A stretch of 36,219 nucleotides of DNA from the NCBI GenBank assembly GCA_012513515.1, contig JAAZCA010000008.1, positions 1 to 36,219 on the forward strand, given 5' to 3'. Origin of the DNA: Myxococcales bacterium (lineage in GTDB: Bacteria; UBA10199; 2-02-FULL-44-16; JAAZCA01). The translations under genes were made by a program, and so were the position numbers. Positions within the stretch are counted from its first letter, which is position 1; each line of letters begins with the position of its first letter. Shown one piece after another: positions 25,994 through 34,370 of the stretch. The notes beneath the pieces are model-generated. The model saw only the letters and a list, made by a program, of their open reading frames with translations. It did no database searches and was not told the origin of the DNA.

Positions 25994-27021
25994 ACCAGCA
26001 GATGCGGAAGGATGTTTGCGGAGCCGCGGCTCCCATAGCCATATTTGTTGAGGCTTCATCCTGCGGAATAAGCAGGGTTGTCCTCGAGCTGATTTCGAAA
26101 GCGACGGAGATCGCTTCAAAGTCCCCTCGTGAAATAGTCGCTTTTTTCCCCTGTTTTCGTAATGCCGATTTGGCATCGGAGCTGGCAGAGGCCGGCGCCG
26201 ACAGGGTTATCGTAGCGAAAGATCCGCTATTCGATACGTACGAAACCGGATGCTACGCGTCAGCGGTATCCGCGATGGCGAGGTCCACCCTCCCGGATAT
26301 CCTGCTGTTTGGAGCGACTCCCTTGGGGCGCGATCTTGCTCCTAGAGTGGCGAATAGGCTTGTCACAGGGCTTACCGCCGATTGTACGGCGCTTGATTTT
26401 GACACGGAGGAGGGGTTGCTCCTTCAGACGCGCCCGGCATTTGGTGGAAATGTCATGGCCACCATAGTATGTCCAAAGCACAGACCGCAGATGGCTACCG
26501 TCAGGCCCGGGGCGATGCCTTTGTCAGCTGCGAAAAAGTATAAGCGCGTCGGAAAGATAGAATTTTTCGACGCAAAAATTTCACCGGTCAATGTCATGAG
26601 CCGCATACTGGATATAACCAGAAAGGATGTTGTAGAGGCAGGGCTTGAATCTGCAAAGATAGTCGTGTCGGGCGGGCGCGGCATGAAAGGGGTAGAGGGT
26701 TTTGAAATCCTAAAGGAGCTCGCTTCTTTGATCGGGGCTAGGCTCGGCGCATCGCGCGCGGCTGTCGATTCAGGCTGGATTTCCCACGAGCATCAGGTCG
26801 GGCAGACGGGGCATTCGACGCATCCTGATATCTACGTAGCTTGCGGCATTTCAGGAGCGATCCAGCACATATCCGGGATGGGCGGTTCAAAATTCATAAT
26901 CGCCATAAACAAAGATCGCAACGCTCCTATTCATGATGTGGCCGACCTGTCGATAGTGGGCGACATCTTCAAAGTCATTCCGAAGCTGATCGAGATGATA
27001 AAGGAACAGCCAAAGTCTTAA
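25990..27021 (+). CDS. etfA: Electron transfer flavoprotein, alpha subunit
   Basis: The 343-residue protein has the C-terminal FAD domain with VVSGGRGMKG, GASRAAVDSGWISHEHQVGQTG, THPDIYVACGISGAIQHISGM and FIIAINKDRNAPI…VADLSIVGD. These are all conserved in EtfA. Residues 1-200 form the variable domain shared with EtfB. No ferredoxin domain is fused at the N-terminus, as seen in some bifurcating homologues. No acyl-CoA dehydrogenase or quinone oxidoreductase gene lies beside it, so the partner must be elsewhere. Confidence 0.95.
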   Translation: MNQQMRKDVCGAAAPIAIFVEASSCGISRVVLELISKATEIASKSPREIVAFFPCFRNADLASELAEAGADRVIVAKDPLFDTYETGCYASAVSAMARSTLPDILLFGATPLGRDLAPRVANRLVTGLTADCTALDFDTEEGLLLQTRPAFGGNVMATIVCPKHRPQMATVRPGAMPLSAAKKYKRVGKIEFFDAKISPVNVMSRILDITRKDVVEAGLESAKIVVSGGRGMKGVEGFEILKELASLIGARLGASRAAVDSGWISHEHQVGQTGHSTHPDIYVACGISGAIQHISGMGGSKFIIAINKDRNAPIHDVADLSIVGDIFKVIPKLIEMIKEQPKS

Positions 27022-27083
27022 ATTTTATGATGATCCAAATGGTTTTTATTTCTCGAGTATGAATATTTACACAGGGGGTTGTG

Positions 27084-27614
27084 ATGGCTCTTTCTAAAGG
27101 GTACATTCAGTTATACACCGGGGACGGCAAGGGCAAGTCCACCGCGGCCTTGGGGCTCGCGATGAGGGCGGTGGCGCGAGGACTTTCGGTTCACATGATT
27201 CAATTTATGAAAAATGATCCGGGCTCTGCAGAGGCGACTCTTGCACGGGCTCATAAAAATCTTTTTAGGGTCGATCAAGCTGGCCGTAAAAATTTTGTCG
27301 ATAAGAAAAACCCTGATCCGGGCGACATCGCTGCAGCGCAAAATGGTTTTTCGATTGCACGGGATGCTATATTAAAGTCTTCGGCAGACATGATTATCCT
27401 CGACGAGATAAATGTCGCCGTCGATTTCGGACTCATATCGCTGCGTGATCTGTTTGCCGTTTTGGATATGAAACCTGAAAATGTAGAAATCGTACTTACA
27501 GGTCGCGGTGCTCCTGATGAGCTTAAGGAGCGTGCGGATCTTGTCACGGAGATGCGCGAGGTCAAGCACTACTACGCCATCGGCGTCGATGCGCGAGAAG
27601 GCATAGAATTTTGA
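27084..27614 (+). CDS. cobO: Cob(I)yrinic acid a,c-diamide adenosyltransferase (CobO/BtuR/CobA type)
   Basis: The 176-residue enzyme adenosylates cobalt of corrinoids with ATP. YTGDGKGKSTAALGLAMRA is its P-loop, reversed in orientation of use but characteristic. HMIQFMK, IILDEINVAVDFGL and VEIVLTGRGAPDEL complete the family pattern. AGGGGG stands 5-10 bases before the ATG at 27084. A GTG at 27081 is also possible. No other cobalamin genes are nearby. Confidence 0.93.
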   Translation: MALSKGYIQLYTGDGKGKSTAALGLAMRAVARGLSVHMIQFMKNDPGSAEATLARAHKNLFRVDQAGRKNFVDKKNPDPGDIAAAQNGFSIARDAILKSSADMIILDEINVAVDFGLISLRDLFAVLDMKPENVEIVLTGRGAPDELKERADLVTEMREVKHYYAIGVDAREGIEF

Positions 27615-27720
27615 ATGCAGAGTTAAGGATTGAGATGCAAGGATTAAGGATAACGCTTGGAATGAGATTCCTGCCTAGTACCGCGGGGATCCGGTAACGA
27701 CGGTGACGATTGAATATGGA
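27615..27720. repeat. Short-word repeat stretch between cobO and the transaldolase gene
   Basis: The words AAGGATT and TTAAGGAT recur with variations in the first half (27625-27652). The second half has a GC-rich segment, GATTCCTGCCTAG…CGGGGATCC, loosely similar to the double-hairpin element at 17989. It is probably repeat debris. No gene is seen. Confidence 0.4.
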
Positions 27721-27760
27721 ACATATGCCAACGTGTTCCACGGAAAAAAAGGAGCAGGAG

Positions 27761-28426
27761 ATGTCAATATTTATAGACTCAGCGATTAAGTCGGAAGTGA
27801 TCAGGGCTCTTGAAATGGGATACGTCGCCGGAGTGACTACGAATCCACTTCTCATGGCAAAGCAGCCGCTTCAATGGAGAAAAGCGCTCTCGGATATATG
27901 CGATATCTGTCGGGGACCGGTGTATTACCAGATCGATACGACGGAAGAGCGCGATTTCGAGTCGGCGGCTATGGAGATAGCCATGATATCCAGAGGGCAG
28001 GTCATAATAAAACTTCCGGCTTCGCCGGCGTATTTCAAGCTCGCATCAAAAATATCTGACAAGGTCGATTGCTGCATGACTGCGGTTTACAGTGATGCAC
28101 AGCTTATTGCCGCGGCCGCCGCAGGTGCTAAGCACGTAGCAGTTTATGTAAGCCGGATCTCTAAATTTCATGCTGCAGGCGATCCCTTATCTCCGGTCGA
28201 TGGAATATCAGCGATAGAGTCGATGCGAAATGCAATCGACAGGTCTTCACTGGATCTCAGGATATTGGCTGCGAGCCTCAAAAGTTCCGCGGAATGCTCT
28301 GAGGCGATGGCTGCCGGAGCGCATGACATTACTGCATCGGCGGATGTGCTCGGCGCTTTGGCTGAGCATCCTCTTTCAGAGAAGGCCCTGAACGATTTTG
28401 AATCGGCGATCAGAAATAGGAACTGA
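27761..28426 (+). CDS. Short transaldolase / fructose-6-phosphate aldolase-type enzyme
   Basis: The start at 27761 (MSIFIDSAIKSEVIRAL) has the SD GGAGCAGGAG. The 221-residue length fits the TalC/FSA subfamily. The TIM-barrel motifs are GYVAGVTTNPLLMAK, VIIKLPAS with the Schiff-base K84, CMTAVYSDAQLIAAAAAGAKHVAVYVSR and RILAASLKSSAE. Members transfer dihydroxyacetone or cleave fructose-6-phosphate. Whether this is a transaldolase or an aldolase is open. The next gene starts one base after its stop. Confidence 0.88.
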   Translation: MSIFIDSAIKSEVIRALEMGYVAGVTTNPLLMAKQPLQWRKALSDICDICRGPVYYQIDTTEERDFESAAMEIAMISRGQVIIKLPASPAYFKLASKISDKVDCCMTAVYSDAQLIAAAAAGAKHVAVYVSRISKFHAAGDPLSPVDGISAIESMRNAIDRSSLDLRILAASLKSSAECSEAMAAGAHDITASADVLGALAEHPLSEKALNDFESAIRNRN

Positions 28427-28427
28427 C

Positions 28428-29576
28428 ATGACGGACTGGAAAAAGATCAGAAAAGATTTTCCCGCCGCTGAAAATGTCGTCTATTTTGTCAGTGCCGGAA
28501 TGTCTCCCATCCCGACTCCTGTTTTCGAGCGCATGGTTTCGGAATATCGTAAATTGAATCAGCATGGCGACGTCGGTTGGCAGGAGGATATCGCAAAGAA
28601 ACGCGAACTTTACGCAGGCGTAGGCAAGCTCATCAACGCAAAGCCTGGCGATATGGCGTTCATGCAGAATACCTCCCTCTCGATGTCGATGATAGCCTTG
28701 TCGCTGAAAAACAATGCTTGCAAAAAATACAATGTGGTTTCGATGCTCGATGAATTTCCAGCTACTACCGTCCCTTTTGAATATATCGGAACCGAGATGA
28801 AATATGTTTCACCGGTTTCATCCAGGTATTCCATCGAATCAATCCTCTCGCTCGTCGATGAAGATACCATGGCGGTCGTTACATCATATGTTCAATATGC
28901 GACAGGATTTCGTCAGGATCTGGCAAAGCTCGGCGCAGAACTGAAGAAAAGAAACATTCTCTTCATAGTGAATGCTACGCAGGGGTTTCCTATCTTTCCG
29001 ATAGATGTCGAGAGAATGCACATAGATGCCATGAGCGCGTCACTTCATAAATGGGGGATGGCGGGGCTTGTTGGGGCGATATTCTACACCTCTGAAAAGT
29101 TTCGCGAAAGGTTTCCGACTCCGATAGCCGGATGGCTCTCTGTTCATCCGGACGAGGGGGATTTCATATACACCGAAAAAAACGCCCATCCTGAAATTTA
29201 TGACTCGGCGGCGCAGTTCGATATAGGCAGTTCAAATCTTCAGGGCATAAATTCATTCGGTGCGGCCTTTGAATACATGAGTTCGATAGACTTTGGTCGG
29301 ATGCGCGAGAGGATATTTAGCCTTTCCGACATCCTGATAAGAGGGCTTTCCAAGCTTCCGGTGAGGATAGTATCTCCAGTCGCAGACCCCGATGAAAGGT
29401 CTGCTAGCACATCTTTTTCAGTTGGAGAGAAAAGCAAAGAGCTGGTCTCATACCTCAGCAACAGGAAAATCTTAGTGTCCTACAGAGGCGGCAACATCCG
29501 CGTCGCTATAAATATCTTCAACGATGAAGGGGATATCGAAAAGCTGCTCGATGCTGTGGGTGATTTTATAAGATGA
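28428..29576 (+). CDS. Class V aminotransferase / cysteine desulfurase-like PLP enzyme
   Basis: The 382-residue fold type I protein shows GDMAFMQNTSLSMSMIALSL (PLP phosphate region), FIVNATQGFPIFPID and DAMSASLHKWGMAG, where K208 would bind PLP. SSNLQGINSFGAAFEYM is the conserved C-terminal loop. It lacks an obvious catalytic Cys loop like that of IscS/SufS, so a transaminase, lyase or epimerase role is more likely. The start at 28428 follows the aldolase stop by one base, with AGGAAC as SD. Substrate is unknown. Confidence 0.82.
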   Translation: MTDWKKIRKDFPAAENVVYFVSAGMSPIPTPVFERMVSEYRKLNQHGDVGWQEDIAKKRELYAGVGKLINAKPGDMAFMQNTSLSMSMIALSLKNNACKKYNVVSMLDEFPATTVPFEYIGTEMKYVSPVSSRYSIESILSLVDEDTMAVVTSYVQYATGFRQDLAKLGAELKKRNILFIVNATQGFPIFPIDVERMHIDAMSASLHKWGMAGLVGAIFYTSEKFRERFPTPIAGWLSVHPDEGDFIYTEKNAHPEIYDSAAQFDIGSSNLQGINSFGAAFEYMSSIDFGRMRERIFSLSDILIRGLSKLPVRIVSPVADPDERSASTSFSVGEKSKELVSYLSNRKILVSYRGGNIRVAINIFNDEGDIEKLLDAVGDFIR

Positions 29577-29594
29577 AGGAGCGGCGGCCACTTG

Positions 29595-29697
29595 CCATGG
29601 ACAATTGGCCATCGAATAAAACCATCGATCGCAGCTGGTCAATGGTCTATGGTCCATTGTCAATCGTCACGAGTTACGAGTAACCAGTCACGGTTTT
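29595..29697. repeat. Internal copy of the dispersed word repeat
   Basis: It starts with CCATGGACAATTGGCCATCG and CCATCGATCG, closely matching the inner part of the right arm (36082-36115). It then folds back through ATGGTCTATGGTCCATTGTC. It ends with ACGAGTTACGAGTAACCAG and CAGTCACGG, which match the outer end of the window at 36204-36214. It is a mosaic of the same words without the GAAGCTA block. Confidence 0.7.
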
Positions 29698-29761
29698 TAC
29701 CAAGTGGGTTGTCATTTGTTCAGAATATGATAGGCTAAACGGCAACAAGACAGGGGGGATC

Positions 29762-30298
29762 ATGAAATCCATAATTTTCTTTTCGACCGCCGTTCTTCTG
29801 TATCTGCTTTTATTTCCCGCAAATCTTTTGGCCCAAAATGCAGGGTGTATGTGTCCATGCGACTGTTCTGTCTCCGGTGCGGTTGGAAGAGTTGCCCCTT
29901 TGGCTCCTTCCGGCGGATCTTCCTACGAGGGAGGGGATACGCGTTCTGCTCCTGTAAATCCTATGTACGCTCCGCCGCCAGCCCCGTCGTCGGCGTCCCT
30001 GCCTCCGCCTCCAACCCCCGCCCCTCCATCCTCGGGGGCGCAATATACCGGCCGTCATTCAGACCTTCCATCCGGATGGGATGAGCCCGTGGCCCTTCCT
30101 CCGGGAACCATAAGAATAGAGGATCTTCCGTCGCGCTATGGCGCTGGTGCGGGATCAGCTCAGGCTGCTTCTCAAACCATGCAGGCTCCGGCTGCAACAG
30201 CAGCTCCTTACGCGCCGATACCCCCTGCTGATGTTGAAGATATGACCGCTTCGCCGTCAGGCGGTGCCAAGAAACCTCCTTCAAGATGGGGACACTGA
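29762..30298 (+). CDS. Exported Cys/Pro-rich protein, 178 aa
   Basis: The signal peptide MKSIIFFSTAVLLYLLLFPA ends near LLAQ. Directly after it comes a cysteine cluster CMCPCDC, then a disordered stretch rich in Pro, Ser, Ala and Gly (PPPAPSSASLPPPPTPAPP). There is no globular domain. GGGGGGA is the SD. The cysteines could bind metal or form disulfides in the periplasm, which is inference. I recognise no family. It is followed by a strong hairpin. Confidence 0.75.
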   Translation: MKSIIFFSTAVLLYLLLFPANLLAQNAGCMCPCDCSVSGAVGRVAPLAPSGGSSYEGGDTRSAPVNPMYAPPPAPSSASLPPPPTPAPPSSGAQYTGRHSDLPSGWDEPVALPPGTIRIEDLPSRYGAGAGSAQAASQTMQAPAATAAPYAPIPPADVEDMTASPSGGAKKPPSRWGH

Positions 30299-30326
30299 TC
30301 CATATCTTGAATATCGATTGATCATT

Positions 30327-30356
30327 CCGGGGACATGTATCTGTACGTGTCCCCGG
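30327..30356 (+). terminator. Hairpin after the Cys/Pro-rich gene
   Basis: A 13-bp stem with one G-T pair (CCGGGGACATGTA with its partner at 30344-30356) and a TCTG loop starts 29 bases past the stop. The following T run is poor (AGTCTTAAT), so termination is likely but not certain. The GGGGACAxGT motif is also common in dispersed palindromes. Confidence 0.55.
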
Positions 30357-30496
30357 AGTCTTAATATCCATAAATTCCATTGTTCTCTAAGATGTTTTTT
30401 GTATCTGTCATCATAACCGATTTTAAGGTTCAGCTTGGCGGTGCAGCTGCCAAATATCTTGCATTGTGAACGGGCGCTGAAATAGTTTCATATAGA

Positions 30497-30548
30497 GATA
30501 TGTGTATACATATCAAAGATATACAGTCTTGACATTCCAATTTGGAAT
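30497..30548 (+). promoter_or_regulatory. Two palindromes and a -35 box before the ORF6N remnant
   Basis: GATATG…CATATC (30497-30514) is a palindrome with a 6-base centre. TTGACA (30529-30534) runs into ATTCCAA-T-TTGGAAT (30534-30548), a perfect 15-base dyad. This looks like an operator overlapping a promoter. A good -10 box at the right distance is not visible. Confidence 0.4.
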
Positions 30549-30565
30549 ATCAAATTGAGGGTGAT

Positions 30566-30840
30566 ATGTCACAAACCACATTGATCGCTCCGGAGAAGAT
30601 CGAAAGAAAAATCTGTTTTATTCGGGAGCAAAAGGTCATGTTGGATAGAGATTTGGCTGAGTTGTACGAAGTCGAGACTTTCAATCTCAACAAGGCTGTG
30701 AAACGTAATATCGAAAGGTTTCCAGCTCATTTCATGTTTCAATTAACAGAGTCTGAATTCAGGAAATTAAAACTGAGATCTCCAATTCGATATGGGGTGG
30801 CCGTCGGATGCTTCCATATGCATTTACCGATAAGGGGTGA
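30566..30840 (+). pseudogene. Frameshifted, truncated ORF6N-domain protein (phage antirepressor-like)
   Basis: Residues read RKICFIREQKVMLDRDLAELYEVETFNLNKAVKRNIERFPAHFMFQLTESEF, the ORF6N DNA-binding domain. The reading then goes off family. In the +2 frame from 30775, the family continues as EISNSIWGGRRMLPYAFTDKG before a stop at 30838. So a small deletion and an early truncation removed the rest. The frame that starts at 30542 continues to 30844 without homology. It is a remnant of a phage or selfish-element gene. ATG at 30566 has GGGTG upstream. Confidence 0.85.
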
Positions 30841-30954
30841 TTGATGTTTATCATTGTTAATAAATTGAGACTTTGCTAGCCCATCGACATCTATTAAATT
30901 TCTGGACGTCAGTCCCCGGAATTTTAATAAACATATCTATCAAGGAGGATTTCG

Positions 30955-32859
30955 ATGCAGGAATTCAAACCCTATGTTCAGGCAGATACCCATCTGAAAG
31001 ATTTTTCCCTCAAATCCATCGTTATAGGTGTTCTCCTAGGGATTCTCTTTGGATCGGCCAATGCGTATCTAGGCTTGAGAGTCGGGCTTACCATATCGAC
31101 CTCCATCCCTCTTGCGGTGATAGCAGTGGCATTTTTCCGAATGATGAGACCGATATTCGGGCACACCGGAATACTCGAGGCTAACATCGTCAACACGACT
31201 GGTTCGGCCTCATCTTCGCTGGCATCGGGAGTCATCTTTACGATCCCCGCATTGTTTCTATGGGGATTTTCACCCTCTATTTTTCAGATAGGAACTCTGG
31301 CCCTCTTCGGAGGGGTCCTCGGAGTTCTCTTCATGATTCCGCTTCGCAGGTTTTTGATAGTCAAGGAGCATGAAAATCTTCCCTATCCGGAAGGAACAGC
31401 TTCAGCACAGGTTCTTATAGCTGCGGAGGCCGGCGGCACGCATGCCAAGAGCGTATTTCTAGGCCTCGGCGTCGGCGCTATCTACAAGGCGATTCTAGGC
31501 TTTTTGAAGGTGATATCTGCGCATGTTTCGGTTGCGATCCCCGTTTTGCGAAAGGCTGTGATAGGGCTTGAGACCTCGCCCGCGCTTCTTGGCGTCGGAT
31601 TCATCCTTAATTACAAAATAGCTTCTGTGATGGTGGCCGGCGGCCTCCTCTCCTGGGTCGTTCTAATCCCGCTTATTGCCACGTTCGGCGAGGGGTTTAC
31701 GGTCCCATTTTTTCCGGAGATGGTGAAACCTATTATAGAGATGTCGCCGGATGAAATCTGGACGAGATATATCAGATATATCGGCGCGGGGGCGGTGGCG
31801 TTTGCGGGAATAATAACGGTGCTCAAGTCTATTCCGACGATGTACGCATCTCTGAAGGTAGGGCTTGCGGAACTTACCAAACGCGGCAGCTTGAGAGAAA
31901 GTCAGCTTAGAACCGACCGCGATCTTCCGATGATAATCGTATTCGGCGGCGCTCTTCTCGTAATAATAGCTATCGCTGCGATGCCGCATATCATAGGTGC
32001 CGGAGGAGGTATAATTATAAGAATTCTTTCTGCGATATGCATCGCAGCCTTCGCATTTCTCTTCGTCACAGTGAGTTCCCGCATCGTGGGGATGGTTGGT
32101 GTTACATCCAACCCTACATCGGGGATGACGATAGTGGCGCTGCTTGGCACCTCGTTTCTCTTTGCTCTTCTCGGTTGGACGGATGACTCCGCAAAGGCTG
32201 CAGCCCTGACGGTCGGAACGGTCGTGGCGGTGGCCGCTTCCATAGCAGGGGATATTTCGCAGGATCTGAAAACCGGATATATCATTGGAGCGACTCCTGC
32301 CAAACAGCAGTTTTCGGAAATCTTCGGTGCGGTATGCTCCGCGTTTTTCATCGCCGCAGCGGTATGGCTTCTCGGCGAGGCGTTTACGTTCGGTTCCGCA
32401 GAGCTTCCGGCTCCGCAAGCGACTCTTATGAAGACGGTGGTGGAAGGGGTTCTACAGGGAAATCTTCCGTGGGGGCTTGTATTCATAGGTGCGGCGATAT
32501 CGCTCGTGGCCGAGCTCGTCGGATTGAAATCTCTGGCCTTCGCAGTTGGAATTTACCTTCCCCTCTCGACGATGATGCCTGTATTTATCGGAGGAGTTAT
32601 CAGAAGGGTCGTCGATTATATCAGGTGCAAGAAGGAGAGCCTCGCCGAAGATGCCAAGGATCAGGGGCTGCTGTTTAGCTCCGGCCTCATCGCCGGCGAA
32701 GGGATCATGGGAGTTGCGATAGCCTTCTACGCATTCTTCCTCGGAAAGCCGAAGGGGATCGGGTTTGAATTGACGGGGGCTTCAGGCCAGATCGCCTCCT
32801 TTGCGATATTCATGGCGCTCGCTCTATTCATATTCAGGATGGCGCGCAAAAAGGCGTGA
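30955..32859 (+). CDS. OPT family oligopeptide/metal-chelate transporter, copy 2
   Basis: The 634-residue protein has about 15 hydrophobic segments. It shares with copy 1 (18108-20120) the first-segment motif FGSANAYLGLRVGLTISTSIP and the later GDISQDLKTGYIIGATP. Other conserved parts are NLPYPEGTASAQVLIAAEAGG and TSNPTSGMTIVALLG. The EGTA/EGYA motif after the second segment fits bacterial OPT transporters. AAGGAGGA is the SD. It is not adjacent to peptidase or chelate genes, so substrate is open. It ends at a bidirectional terminator. Confidence 0.9.
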   Translation: MQEFKPYVQADTHLKDFSLKSIVIGVLLGILFGSANAYLGLRVGLTISTSIPLAVIAVAFFRMMRPIFGHTGILEANIVNTTGSASSSLASGVIFTIPALFLWGFSPSIFQIGTLALFGGVLGVLFMIPLRRFLIVKEHENLPYPEGTASAQVLIAAEAGGTHAKSVFLGLGVGAIYKAILGFLKVISAHVSVAIPVLRKAVIGLETSPALLGVGFILNYKIASVMVAGGLLSWVVLIPLIATFGEGFTVPFFPEMVKPIIEMSPDEIWTRYIRYIGAGAVAFAGIITVLKSIPTMYASLKVGLAELTKRGSLRESQLRTDRDLPMIIVFGGALLVIIAIAAMPHIIGAGGGIIIRILSAICIAAFAFLFVTVSSRIVGMVGVTSNPTSGMTIVALLGTSFLFALLGWTDDSAKAAALTVGTVVAVAASIAGDISQDLKTGYIIGATPAKQQFSEIFGAVCSAFFIAAAVWLLGEAFTFGSAELPAPQATLMKTVVEGVLQGNLPWGLVFIGAAISLVAELVGLKSLAFAVGIYLPLSTMMPVFIGGVIRRVVDYIRCKKESLAEDAKDQGLLFSSGLIAGEGIMGVAIAFYAFFLGKPKGIGFELTGASGQIASFAIFMALALFIFRMARKKA

Positions 32860-32862
32860 TTA

Positions 32863-32884
32863 ACAACCGTGACTCGTAACTTGC
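32863..32884. repeat. Fragment of the dispersed repeat
   Basis: CAACCGTGACTCGTAACTTGC matches, in reverse, parts of the internal repeat (29666-29693) and the end of the window (36204-36219). It sits directly after the OPT stop. Confidence 0.5.
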
Positions 32885-32888
32885 AAAT

Positions 32889-32919
32889 AAAAAACCCCCG
32901 CCATCGGCGGAGGGTTTTT
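32889..32919. terminator. Shared bidirectional terminator
   Basis: CCCCCGCC pairs with GGCGG-A-GGG (one bulged A), with AAAA and TTTT extending the stem. It is followed by T runs in both directions, serving the OPT gene and the lipoprotein operon. Confidence 0.85.
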
Positions 32920-32937
32920 GCGTGCGATATTTGATCG

Positions 32938-34350
32938 CTATTCTACCGATATGAACATCCATCTGCCAAATAGCTTCTCGGGAGTATCGATATAGAGCGT
33001 CGATGAATGATCCATTATAGATTGTATCCACGCTATCGGAGGTGTTATTGGTTCTTTATCGAGTTCTATGTATTGAAAAATCCTCTGTTCATGGTTGCTA
33101 AGATTTTCATTTTCCTTGATGTCTTCCTTTACTAATACGCCTTGTTCATCAAAAGTCGGTACGATATGAAACTTCTTTTTATTATCCCATTCAGATACGG
33201 CGACTGGCCTCCCTTCAGGGGAATATCCGGCCTCTAGAACTGTTTCAACTTTGTCCGATGTTAATAATGTTGTTATTTTGGAGAGTCTGGTTTCTTCATC
33301 ATAGTGGATAACGTTGACTATATCATTTACCTTAAGGTAGCCATCTGCGAATTGAACCGGAAGCCCTGAGTCGCTGAATTCTACCCACTGTTCTCGAGGT
33401 GGTATCTTTAGCGGTGGCGTCAGCGTGCCGCTTCCGGTGCAGATGTCGCACATATGGAGTTCTCGAGGTGGTATCTTTAGCGGTGGCGTCAGCGGTTTAA
33501 TATCGATTGGTACAGTCCTGTCAATATACAGGTTGTCGCTGGATTCTACTTGGTATTGAGGCCTCGATGTTTTCCCGTTGGGTAGTTTGGGTAGTAATGA
33601 CTCCTTTGGAATACGCAGTTCAATTAAATTATTATCACGAATACCTGTCCCTAGTAGGGGGCGGAATATATAAGGAGGGTCTACTACAGCTAATGCATCT
33701 ATACTGTTGCCTTGGAGTACATGACCGGATATCCCCTGCGTGGCTTTCTCGTCTGAATTGAAAACCGCAATAAGTTTTTTTACCATCGCATTTTCAGAGG
33801 CCTCCGTAAATTCCGGTCTATAAGTTATTTTGGTAATAGTTTTTCCTTCGCTGTCTTGTGCTTCTTTTTTCTCAATCACTCCTTCTCTGCCGTAGGTCAA
33901 TAGTACCTTTTTTGTGAGAGTATCTTCTGGGCCGACATGGTGACTTACAGTTACTGGCCTGTTCTCTGTGTCGTACTCAAACTTTATTCCTTCGACTGGA
34001 GACAGTGTTTCATCGCCTCTTTCACCTAAACTCTCCTTGGCGGCGACAAGACGTCCTTCCTCATCGTATGAGATCTCAATTGCACCATGCAATATATTCT
34101 TTGATGCGTCGAGAGTGTAGTAATCTATCCTGCTCAGAGCTTTGTGTTTTTGGGGAGGTGGAGGCACTATCCTGCTTAGACATACTCCACCTGTACAGAC
34201 GAGATCGCTGTCGCAGGGTGGGTCGCTGTCGCGGCAGGACTGGTTTAGTCCGCCGACGCCGTCTAAAATTATATTGTCTAATCCATCCTGACAGGCGGTA
34301 AACGACAGGGCCATCGTGATCGCCATCATTCCTAGAAATATCTTTTTCAT
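32938..34350 (-). CDS. YD/RHS-like lipoprotein, downstream copy
   Basis: The 470-residue protein starts MKKIFLGMMAITMALSFTAC, a signal peptide ending at a lipobox-like FTA-C. A Cys-rich segment follows (CRDSDPPCDSDLVCTGGVC). The middle shows short YD-like repeats such as ISYDEEGRLVAA, FEYDTENRPVTV and IHYDEETRLSKI, typical of RHS-type beta strands. A 35-base perfect direct repeat encodes TPPLKIPPRE twice, 23 residues apart. The C-terminus (PPI…TLY…FGRW) matches the upstream copy. The SD (TCAGGAGG) is also duplicated. It is likely an outer-membrane or periplasm-facing lipoprotein of unknown function. Confidence 0.75.
   Translation of the reverse strand: MKKIFLGMMAITMALSFTACQDGLDNIILDGVGGLNQSCRDSDPPCDSDLVCTGGVCLSRIVPPPPQKHKALSRIDYYTLDASKNILHGAIEISYDEEGRLVAAKESLGERGDETLSPVEGIKFEYDTENRPVTVSHHVGPEDTLTKKVLLTYGREGVIEKKEAQDSEGKTITKITYRPEFTEASENAMVKKLIAVFNSDEKATQGISGHVLQGNSIDALAVVDPPYIFRPLLGTGIRDNNLIELRIPKESLLPKLPNGKTSRPQYQVESSDNLYIDRTVPIDIKPLTPPLKIPPRELHMCDICTGSGTLTPPLKIPPREQWVEFSDSGLPVQFADGYLKVNDIVNVIHYDEETRLSKITTLLTSDKVETVLEAGYSPEGRPVAVSEWDNKKKFHIVPTFDEQGVLVKEDIKENENLSNHEQRIFQYIELDKEPITPPIAWIQSIMDHSSTLYIDTPEKLFGRWMFISVE
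33391..33494. repeat. Perfect 35-bp direct repeat within the lipoprotein gene
   Basis: Two identical 35-base copies (33391-33425 and 33460-33494) start 69 bases apart, a multiple of three. Gain or loss of a unit would therefore keep the frame. The translated unit is centred on TPPLKIPPRE. Confidence 0.95.
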
Positions 34351-34370
34351 ACCATCCTCCTGAGTTCGAA

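Noticed and set aside
33391-33494. CRISPR-like interpretation of the 35-bp repeat pair
   Set aside because: Only two units, inside a coding frame, with a 34-base interval that is translated; no cas genes are present.
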